Shown piece by piece: positions 25,976 to 32,296 of a DNA stretch of 64,000 nucleotides (position 1 is the stretch's first letter; each line of letters opens with the position of its first letter). A program made the position numbers and the translations under genes. The stretch is taken from assembly GCA_964495075.1 (NCBI GenBank), contig CAZBUJ010000006.1, positions 62,001 through 126,000 on the forward strand, in the 5' to 3' direction. The notes beneath the pieces were generated by a model. The model was not told where the DNA came from. It saw nothing but the letters and a program-made list of their open reading frames with translations, and did not search any database. Source of the stretch: JAFGJQ01 sp964495075. GTDB taxonomy: Bacteria > Planctomycetota > Phycisphaerae > UBA1845.

Positions 25976-26173
25976 ATGGCAAAGAATCGATCGTCCGTCC
26001 GTAAGCGGGAACGGGATTTTCAGAAGCGGCAGCGTGAACTGAAGAAGGCGGAGAAAGCGGCGCGGAAACGGGAACGTCGCCTAAACCGCGACGAACCGGA
26101 TGTCTCACCGTCGACCGACGCGGAGGACGATATGCTTGTCTCAGGCGATGTAACCACGGAGCCACGCGAGTAG
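25976..26173 (+). CDS. Small highly charged protein
   Basis: 65 aa from ATG 25976, with GGAG five bases upstream. The first 40 residues are almost entirely Lys, Arg, Glu and Gln (KRERDFQKRQRELKKAEKAA) and should form a single charged helix or coiled coil. The last 25 are acidic and disordered. This composition suits a nucleic-acid- or ribosome-associated accessory protein, but no family is recognised. Confidence 0.6.
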   Translation: MAKNRSSVRKRERDFQKRQRELKKAEKAARKRERRLNRDEPDVSPSTDAEDDMLVSGDVTTEPRE

Positions 26174-26205
26174 CGGCAGGCCGGCCCGCTGTGTGTGGGG
26201 ACCGG

Positions 26206-26586
26206 TCACTTGGGCTTTTTCGGGCGGAACACGGCCGATGTGGCGAGGGTGAAGACGACGATCTCCTCGCCGGTCTGTGTGCTGATATCGTGATGCAGGC
26301 TAACGACCTCCACGCCGGTGGCTGCTTGAACCATCGTTTCCAGTACGGGTCGCGCCGTTTCGATCAATTGCGTTCTGACCTGCTTGAGCAACCCTCGCCC
26401 CTTCTCCGCGGGGAGCGACCCGACCAGTTGCTGCTCGGCCGCGGTCAAAACGCCCTTGAGGCGAACGATCAGGAGATCGCCGATCAAGTGCGTGTGGACA
26501 TCCTCGGGGCCGCGGCCCATGTATTCCTGCTCAAAGCGGCGGACTCCGCCACAGACCTCGGCCTCGATTTCTCCCTGTGTCTTCAT
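26206..26586 (-). CDS. DUF2294-family protein (copy 1)
   Basis: 126 aa from ATG 26586; a longer frame to 26658 begins with sequence unlike the family. It carries the DUF2294 core: MKTQGEIEAEV, then RFEQEYMGRGPEDVHTHLIG, DLLIVRLKGVLTAAEQQL and GVEVVSLHHDIST. Proteins of this family are about 120 residues, cytoplasmic and of unproven biochemical role. It is divergent from the second DUF2294-like gene, with the plus-strand leader RNA element in between. Confidence 0.85.
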   Translation of the reverse strand: MKTQGEIEAEVCGGVRRFEQEYMGRGPEDVHTHLIGDLLIVRLKGVLTAAEQQLVGSLPAEKGRGLLKQVRTQLIETARPVLETMVQAATGVEVVSLHHDISTQTGEEIVVFTLATSAVFRPKKPK

Positions 26587-26700
26587 CGCGACTTCAGCTG
26601 GTCTCAAAACGACGCCTACGGAGCGCCCGTCCGACGGCAGGCGCGCGAAGATCCCCACTGAGGCTCCGTTTACGAAACTGGGTGAATCGTGGAGGCACTC

Positions 26701-26728
26701 TTGCCAATCTCACATTGTTTGGTATCAT
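26701..26728 (+). promoter_or_regulatory. Promoter of leader element A
   Basis: -35 TTGCCA (26701-26706) and -10 TATCAT (26723-26728) with a 16-bp spacer. RNA would begin near 26735, upstream of a perfect 7-bp hairpin (GGCACAA with TTGTGCC, 26745-26763) and the conserved element. Confidence 0.55.
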
Positions 26729-26734
26729 AACGAT

Positions 26735-26900
26735 TGTTGGGGTTGGCACAATGGGTTTGTGCCGGCTCCAGCGGCGGTTTGACGCCAAGCGAATCGGATG
26801 ACGATTTGAGGGGCAACCCGGGGGTGCCAAGGGGGGCCCGTTAACGAGTAAGCCGATGCGGTTGAGTACTTCCGCGTATTCCTCCGCATCGGCTTTTTTT
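26735..26900 (+). ncRNA. Structured leader-type RNA element, copy A, ending in a terminator
   Basis: The segment 26770-26900 is homologous to the minus-strand element at 24191-24320. Shared blocks include AGCGGCGG, CGGATGAC, GGGCAACCCG, GGGGGGC-CGTT and GAGTAAGCCGA. It ends in a 12-bp hairpin (AAGCCGATGCGG, 26850-26861, with CCGCATCGGCTT, 26884-26895) with a 22-nt loop and seven Ts, a strong intrinsic terminator. Relative to copy B the stem changes at two positions as whole base pairs, which supports an RNA structure. A promoter lies at 26701-26728. The T-tract ends 45 nt before the likely TTG start of the DUF2294-like gene, so the element is either a terminator-controlled leader or a small RNA of about 165 nt. 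Confidence 0.65.
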
Positions 26901-26945
26901 GTGGCGCGTCTTGCGGATGAAAGCGGCCGCCCAGAGGATAGCTCA

Positions 26946-27365
26946 TTGAACAAGGCCCAGACGGGAATGGCGGAACAGATCGCCCAGGTGGCCAAGGCGT
27001 TTGAGGAAGAAAGGACCGGCCATCGCCCCGAGTCGGTAACGGTGGTTCTCAGCGACGACGCGCTGGTCATCGCCTTGCACGGTGCGTTGTCGGAAGCTGA
27101 GAAGACGCTGGCCCAGGATCCCGAGGGTGCTGCGAAGGTGCAGGAGTTTCACCGCGAGCTCTTCGCCAGCGCCGCGGGCACGCTTCGGCAGCAGATCGAA
27201 GGGATCACCGGCGTGAAGGTGCGCGAGGCGACGGCGGAGATTGAGCCGAGTTCCGGAACGGTGTTCCGGGTTTTTGCGAGCGGGACCGTAGTGCAGGTCT
27301 TTTTGCTGGTGGACAACGTCGAGACGGACGTCTGGAGCAATGACAGGCCGTCCGCGAGGGAATGA
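26946..27365 (+). CDS. DUF2294-like protein (copy 2)
   Basis: 139 aa if started at TTG 26946, which has GAGG eight bases upstream; ATG 26967 would give 132 aa but has no ribosome-binding site. It begins MAEQIAQVAKAFEEERTGHR a few residues in, followed by VTVVLSDDALVIALHGALSE and ITGVKVREATAEI. This follows the same fold order as the divergent DUF2294 gene (E..RTGH for EYMGRGP, ALHGALSEAEK for RLKGVLTAAEQ), so the two are distant paralogues. It lies directly behind the terminator of leader element A and so is a candidate target of it. Confidence 0.75.
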   Translation: MNKAQTGMAEQIAQVAKAFEEERTGHRPESVTVVLSDDALVIALHGALSEAEKTLAQDPEGAAKVQEFHRELFASAAGTLRQQIEGITGVKVREATAEIEPSSGTVFRVFASGTVVQVFLLVDNVETDVWSNDRPSARE

Positions 27366-27432
27366 CCCGGGACGACGCTCGTGCAGGTACTGGCGAAGTG
27401 CTTTTCGGAGATTGGGAATGAGGTATTGTGGC

Positions 27433-27467
27433 TGGCGGGATCCCCCTCTGAACGGGGTGATCCGCCA
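27433..27467 (+). promoter_or_regulatory. Stem-loop in the leader of the second HesB-like gene
   Basis: TGGCGGGATCCCCC pairs with GGGGTGATCCGCCA around a short loop, allowing two single-base bulges. It lies 40 nt before ATG 27507 and has no T-run, so it is not a plain terminator. It may affect mRNA stability or translation. Confidence 0.3.
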
Positions 27468-27506
27468 CGCCCTGGGGGGGAGAGCATCGCACGTGGAGGA
27501 TGGACC

Positions 27507-27791
27507 ATGCTGACCGTGACACGAGCCGCGCGTGAATGTCTGTCGTCGAGGTTGGACGGCAAGAATGCGGCGGATGACGTCGCGATGAGATTCACCCGAA
27601 CGAAGAACGGCTGGCGGCTGTGCCTGGACCGGGCGCGCTCGGACGACACGGCCTTCACCTACGAGGGCAGGAAGGTGCTGCTATTGGACGCGGCCGTTGC
27701 GAAGGCAATGGCGGCAATGATCCTCGAAGCCCGGAGCACCGACGCCGGTGTCAGGCTGAAGCTCCGCCGCGTCACGCGTGAGAGCGAGTAG
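27507..27791 (+). CDS. HesB/IscA-fold small protein (copy 2)
   Basis: 94 aa from ATG 27507, with GGAGGA about eight bases upstream. It starts MLTVTRAARECLSSRL and contains VAMRFTRTKNGWRLCLD and FTYEGRKVLLLDAAVAKAMA, closely matching the layout of the gene at 25196. It has only two cysteines, neither in the conserved A-type carrier positions, so an iron-sulfur role is doubtful. The next gene starts 3 nt after its stop, so the two are probably an operon. Confidence 0.65.
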   Translation: MLTVTRAARECLSSRLDGKNAADDVAMRFTRTKNGWRLCLDRARSDDTAFTYEGRKVLLLDAAVAKAMAAMILEARSTDAGVRLKLRRVTRESE

Positions 27792-27794
27792 CCC

Positions 27795-29681
27795 ATGGAA
27801 TTGCCGAGTCGAACACGGGGCGATCAACTTCTGCAGCCGGGCGAGCTGGTCGATTTGCGCCGCCGACTGCGTGGCGTGGCCGGCCAGCACGATCTGGCGA
27901 GCGTAATCGCCTGCGCGTTCGATCGACGGACTCGCATGCTGCCGTTCGTTTACGCCGACATTCGCATGGCGCCGGCCGGCGTCCGGGCCATCGGTTCGGC
28001 GATGGTGGATGTGGGATTCGAGAAGACCCGCATCGTGCTGCAGCAATGGAATCGGAACTTCCGGCCGTCCCGGATGCGGCTGGACGGGCGGATTCCGGAC
28101 ATCTTCATGGTCTCGAGCATGCAGCTTCACTCCGCCGCGTGTACCGAACTGATCCGCGACGCATGCCGCATCGACCCCTCGCGCCGCCCGTTGATTGTCG
28201 CGGGCGGGCCGAAAGTGATTTACGATCCGTGGGACGTCTTCGGCACTGATAAGCAGGACCCCTGGGGGGCGGACGTGGCGGTGACCGGCGAGGAATACGT
28301 GCTTCTGAGTCTGATCGAGGCGTTGCTGACGACCCGTGCCAGGAATGAACCGCTGCGATCGACGTTCCTGCGCGCCCGCGACAACGGCACGCTCGACGCG
28401 ATCCCGGGGCTCGTCTATGCCCGATCAGCCGGCGATGGCGTGGCCGAGGAACTGGTCGACACCGGTATCCAGCGGCTGGTGGGGGATCTCGATGAGCTGC
28501 CCCACCCTGTCCTTGGCTACCGGTTGTTGGAGGCTCCGAGCCGGGCGACCACGCTGGCCTCGGGCGCCTTGCCGGCCAGTCGGGTGAGGCGGTACAGCCC
28601 GATCAGTTCGCTGGTGTTGACGTTCGGCTGCAAGTTCGCGTGCCCGTACTGTCCGATTCCGGCGTACAACCAGCGGCAGCACCGCGTCAAGAGCGGCGAG
28701 CGGATCGCCGACGAGATGACCCGCCTTCAGAGCGAGTTCGGCCTGCGCATATTCTTCGGCGCCGACGACAACTTCTTCAATCGCGAGGAGCGAACGCTCG
28801 ATATCGTCGAGACGCTCGCGCGGGTGCGGAAGAGCAACGGCGTGAGTCGCCATCGGTTCCGTTGGGCAACGGAAGTTACGGTGCACGACACGTTGAAACT
28901 CCAGGCGCACCTTCCGCTGATGCGGAACGCGGGTCTCCGTTCTCTATGGCTGGGCGTTGAGGACATGACCGCTACGCTGATCAGTAAGGGGCAGAGTGTT
29001 GACAAGACGAGAGAGGCGTTCCGACTGCTGCGGGAAAACGGCATTCACCCCATGCCAATGATGATGCACCACGATGAGCAACCGCTGTTCACCTTCGGGC
29101 CAAAGCCATACGGCCTGCTGAACCAGGTACGGCTGCTGCGGAAAGCCGGCGCGGTCAGCATGCAAGTTCTGATGCTGGTTCCTGCCACCGGATCGAAGAT
29201 CTTTGCCGGTGCCTATACCTCGGGCATGGCCTACGACAGCGTGGGCGGGCGCCCGGTCGAAGAGCATATGTTGGGCGGGAATTACGTCGTCGCGTCACGT
29301 CACCCCCGGCCGTGGCGGAAACAGATCAATATCCTGGTCGCGTACGGCTACTTCTACAATCCGCTCCGACTTCTTCTCGCGCTGGTGCGGCCGAAGACCA
29401 AGCTGTATCTCGCCGACGCGGTTTGGCAGGTGCACGGTATGTGGGGACTTGTGCAGACGATGCGACGGACGTTCGGCTGGCTCCTGCGCCTGCGTTTCGG
29501 GAAAATTCGTCGCACGGTCGCGCCGCCGATGAGCCAAATCCCGATGCGGGCGGTGGATGGCTCGCCGGCGAGCCATGCGCTGCCCGGTGCAAACCGACTG
29601 GGCGGGGAAGCGCCGGAACCGTCTCATCCAGCCGCGGTCGGTGCGCGAACCACGGTGCTGCCGGCCCCCATTTCATCGTGA
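27795..29681 (+). CDS. B12-binding-domain radical SAM protein
   Basis: 628 aa. Residues about 45-240 have the layout of a cobalamin-binding-like Rossmann domain, including FMVSSMQLHS, RPLIVAGGPKVIYDP and VTGEEYVLLSLI, but without a clear DxHxxG motif. The radical SAM cluster motif CxxxCxxC is CKFACPYC (Cys279, Cys283, Cys286), followed by the usual IFFGADDNFF and LWLGVEDM strands. A roughly 150-residue C-terminal region with a hydrophobic stretch (YFYNPLRLLLALV) and a disordered Pro/Ala tail follows. Relatives modify lipids, hopanoids or natural products; the substrate here cannot be told. It lies 102 nt before lpxD, suggesting an envelope-lipid role. Confidence 0.82.
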   Translation: MELPSRTRGDQLLQPGELVDLRRRLRGVAGQHDLASVIACAFDRRTRMLPFVYADIRMAPAGVRAIGSAMVDVGFEKTRIVLQQWNRNFRPSRMRLDGRIPDIFMVSSMQLHSAACTELIRDACRIDPSRRPLIVAGGPKVIYDPWDVFGTDKQDPWGADVAVTGEEYVLLSLIEALLTTRARNEPLRSTFLRARDNGTLDAIPGLVYARSAGDGVAEELVDTGIQRLVGDLDELPHPVLGYRLLEAPSRATTLASGALPASRVRRYSPISSLVLTFGCKFACPYCPIPAYNQRQHRVKSGERIADEMTRLQSEFGLRIFFGADDNFFNREERTLDIVETLARVRKSNGVSRHRFRWATEVTVHDTLKLQAHLPLMRNAGLRSLWLGVEDMTATLISKGQSVDKTREAFRLLRENGIHPMPMMMHHDEQPLFTFGPKPYGLLNQVRLLRKAGAVSMQVLMLVPATGSKIFAGAYTSGMAYDSVGGRPVEEHMLGGNYVVASRHPRPWRKQINILVAYGYFYNPLRLLLALVRPKTKLYLADAVWQVHGMWGLVQTMRRTFGWLLRLRFGKIRRTVAPPMSQIPMRAVDGSPASHALPGANRLGGEAPEPSHPAAVGARTTVLPAPISS

Positions 29682-29783
29682 GATGGAGAAGACAATCGCA
29701 GACGTACGTCAAGACGAACGATCGGCCGCGGACACGGCCAATGCGTCCGCCCTATCTTCAATCCTGGCTTGGGAGACCCGAGA

Positions 29784-30935
29784 ATGCACACCGCTGTGAC
29801 GTTTAGGGCGCACGAACTGGCCACGCGGCTGGGCGGTACGGTCGAAGGTGACGGCACGCGAGAGATAACGAAAGTGGCCACGCTTGACCAAGCCACGCCC
29901 GAGGCACTCTCCTGGATCGGGCATCGTCGGTTCATTCCGTTGGTGAATAGGTCGAGGGCCGGCGTGATCCTGGTGGCCACGGACTGTCCGGCGCTGCCGG
30001 GCCGCACGGTCATCCGCGTATCCGATGCTGAAGTCGCGCTCGTGCGGGTGCTGGGTTGGCTATCACCACCTCTTGATTGGCTGGAGCCTGGCATCGACGC
30101 GTCGGCTCGCGTTCATCCGCAGGCCGGGGTCGCAGGCGCCCGCATCGGCGCGCATGTTTGCGTGGCCGCGGGGGCTGTCGTCGGGGCCGGCACCATGCTC
30201 CATCCCGGTGTCCACGTCGGCGCCGGGACCCGCATTGGCCGTGACTGCGAGTTGTGGCCGAACGTCGTCGTGCGCGAGCGGGTCACAATCGGCGATCGGG
30301 TCATCATCCATCCAAACACGACGATTGGTTCCGACGGGTTCGGCTATCTGCAGCGCAACGGCGGGCACTTGAAGATCCCTCAAATCGGGACGGTCGTGAT
30401 CGGGGACGACGTTGAAATCGGGGCGAACTGCGCGGTCGACCGTGCCCGCACCGGCGTCACGCGGATCGGCAGCGGCACCAAGATCGACAATCTGGTTCAG
30501 ATCGCTCACAACGTCGAGATCGGCCGGGGTTGCATCATCGTCGCGCAGTGCGGAATCGCCGGCTCAACCAAGCTCGGCGACTACGTGATGCTCGGTGGCC
30601 AGGTCGGCGTGAAAGACCACGTACGGATCGGCAGCCATGCCCGGATCGCCGCCAAGTCGGCCGTGTCCAAGGACATCGCCGCAGGCGACGCCGTCCGAGG
30701 CATTCCGGCGACCGACCACCAGCGTTATCTGCGACACGAGGCGGGCATACGGCGATTGCCGAAGTGGGTGGACGAACTGAAGAAGCTGCAAAGTCGAGTC
30801 GCAGAACTCGAAACGCTGCTCGCACCGCCGACGGAAACGACGCCGGCCACGGACCGATCCAGCGATCGCCGCGTGGAGTGCGGCGAACAACCGGGTCGTG
30901 TGGAACTCTGCGGCATGCAGCGCGGGGCCAGGTGA
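29784..30935 (+). CDS. lpxD: UDP-3-O-(3-hydroxyacyl)glucosamine N-acyltransferase
   Basis: 383 aa from ATG 29784. It has an N-terminal uridine-binding domain (about 1-100), then a left-handed beta-helix of hexapeptide repeats (about 105-300). The catalytic histidine motif is NLVQIAHNVEIG (His242), and the GSDGFGY loop (about 183-189) binds substrate. A C-terminal helix (LKKLQSRVAELETLL) closes the trimer. The enzyme adds the second acyl chain to UDP-glucosamine in lipid A synthesis. The extra roughly 45-residue polar tail is longer than in E. coli. No other lpx gene is in the window. Confidence 0.93.
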   Translation: MHTAVTFRAHELATRLGGTVEGDGTREITKVATLDQATPEALSWIGHRRFIPLVNRSRAGVILVATDCPALPGRTVIRVSDAEVALVRVLGWLSPPLDWLEPGIDASARVHPQAGVAGARIGAHVCVAAGAVVGAGTMLHPGVHVGAGTRIGRDCELWPNVVVRERVTIGDRVIIHPNTTIGSDGFGYLQRNGGHLKIPQIGTVVIGDDVEIGANCAVDRARTGVTRIGSGTKIDNLVQIAHNVEIGRGCIIVAQCGIAGSTKLGDYVMLGGQVGVKDHVRIGSHARIAAKSAVSKDIAAGDAVRGIPATDHQRYLRHEAGIRRLPKWVDELKKLQSRVAELETLLAPPTETTPATDRSSDRRVECGEQPGRVELCGMQRGAR

Positions 30936-31099
30936 GCCGAAAGAACAACGGCACCGGATGAGAACAGCATGACAACCCGGTCACGCAGGCGCCCGGGTTC
31001 CGACATCGCATTACGACCGTCAAGATTCGAAGGTCATGATGGCTTTCGGCGCACCCAGCGTCAACGTGCGGACGGTTACGTTGCTGACACCGGCCGCCG

Positions 31100-31173
31100 G
31101 CCGTGCGGCTCCCGCTGCGAGACCCCCAACTTTTGACGCACCCGCGTCACCGCCTGGCGTCACCGCGCTGGGC
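31100..31173 (-). pseudogene. IS3-family OrfB fragment (N-terminus)
   Basis: Immediately after the OrfA stop, the minus strand reads LSPAR, a TGA, then RQAVTRVRQKLGVSQRE, the expected start of an IS3 OrfB (LSxxxRRxAVxxVRxxLxVSxR). The stop replaces an Arg codon, and homology ends within 25 codons. OrfB is otherwise absent, so the element is dead. Confidence 0.55.
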
Positions 31174-31443
31174 TCAGCAGTTTGGGTTCGCCGTCTCTCT
31201 GAGGATCGCGTTGTCGAGTGTCAGGTCGGCCACCACCTTGCGGGGTCGTGCGTTATCCTTCTCGACCTCGTTGAGGCGCTTGGCCTGGTCCATCCGGAGC
31301 CCGCCGTACTCCTTCCGCCAGCGGTAGTAGGTCTGCTCTGTGATCTGGATCTTGCGGCAGACGGGGGCGATCGTCTGGCCCTTGGCCAGGGCGACTTCCC
31401 CCTCTCGAAGCTTGCTGATGATCTGTTCGACCGAATGTCTCTT
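31174..31443 (-). pseudogene. IS3-family transposase OrfA, fused in frame to an IS66 fragment
   Basis: About 89 residues from KRHSVEQIISKLREGEVALA through EQTYYRWRKEYGGLR to DNAILRE match the whole IS3-family OrfA, including the helix-turn-helix and leucine zipper. Its own start codon is missing: the frame instead continues upstream without a break into the IS66 fragment (DVDKQAKK joined to RHSVEQ). The chimeric reading frame could be translated, but neither half is a complete transposase. Confidence 0.75.
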
Positions 31444-31692
31444 CTTCGCCTGCTTATCGACGTCGTACAGCCGCCGGATGTACGCCAGGGCTTGGGCGCT
31501 GCCCTCCGGGTCGCTGTGCCGCGCGTCGTAAAACTTGCGCCGCGCATGCGCCCAGCACGCCACCTCGGTCACGCGACCGCCCGCCTCGCCCGCGTGGCTG
31601 CCGTCATACCCGCCGAACGCATCGGCCTGCAGATACACCCGTTCGTCCTGGCCCCAATCGCGCAGGAACGCCATCGGACCGTCGCGACTGCG
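31444..31692 (-). pseudogene. IS66-family transposase (TnpC) internal fragment
   Basis: About 80 residues match the IS66 DDE transposase: SRDGPMAFLRDW, YLQADAFGGYDG, VACWAHARRKFYDARHSD and IRRLYDVDKQA. Both ends are cut: upstream it meets the group II intron fragment on the other strand at about 31690-31695, and downstream it runs in frame into the IS3 OrfA. Confidence 0.75.
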
Positions 31693-31694
31693 GC

Positions 31695-32045
31695 CACCGC
31701 CCGATCGCCGAACAAGGCGCCTGGATGAGCAAAGGGGTACACGGATATTACAATTACCACGCCGTACCTCGCAACACCGCCAGCCGAGAAGCGTTTCAGC
31801 GGGAAGGAAGTAGGCCAGCACTGGCTCCACGCGTTGCGGCGCCGAAGCCAGCGACACCGAATGCCCTGGACACGTTTTCGGAGGATTGCTGCGCGCTGGA
31901 TACCGCGTCCCAGGATAGTGCATCCGCATCCCAACGAGCGATTCCACGCGAAGCCCCCGAAGTAGGAGCCGTATGCGGTATTTCGCACGTACGGATCTGT
32001 GCGGGGAGCCCGGGGCAACCCGGGTCCCTACCGCGACCGGACATC
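31695..32045 (+). pseudogene. Group II intron remnant: end of the reverse transcriptase/maturase plus 3' intron RNA
   Basis: The plus strand encodes the C-terminal maturase region of a group II intron protein: HRPIAEQGAWMS, then GVHGYYNYHAVPRNT. After a frameshift near 31800-31805 it reads QHWLHALRRRSQRHRMPWTR, FRRIAARWIPRPRIVHPHPN and ERFHAK, to a TAG at 31963-31965. The bases that follow (GAGCCGTATGCGG, GCACGTACGG, CGGGTCCCTACCGCGACCG) fit the intron RNA that normally follows this ORF. All catalytic RT domains are missing. It is cut on the left by the IS66 fragment. Confidence 0.75.
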
Positions 32046-32150
32046 GGACGGCCGATCGCGGGTCGGAAGCAGACGCCCGTCCGCGCGCGGCGCGAGAGGC
32101 ACGGCGCGTTGGCCCGCGGTCGGGGTGAGTTTACTGCCCGCACAAAGAGC

Positions 32151-32180
32151 GCGGCGCCGGACTGCGAGATCCGGCGCCGC
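32151..32180 (-). terminator. Terminator hairpin after the large NHL/dockerin gene
   Basis: A perfect 11-bp GC stem (GCGGCGCCGGA, 32151-32161, with TCCGGCGCCGC, 32170-32180), followed on the minus strand by GCTCTTTG. It lies 117 nt beyond the stop codon at 32297. On the plus strand the flank is ATGGTTTTG, so it may work weakly in both directions. Confidence 0.55.
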
Positions 32181-32296
32181 ATGGTTTTGCTGCTCTGGTC
32201 CGGTTTGAGTACGGGACACCTGGTTACTTACCCTCGACGGAAGGTGCGCTGGGCCCGCACATGCAGCGCACCGCACCGCACCTCCGCCCGGCCAAG

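Noticed and set aside
31990..32035. Third copy of the leader RNA element, suggested by a GGGGCAACCCGGG block
   Set aside because: None of the other conserved blocks is present, and the bases fit the 3' part of the group II intron remnant.
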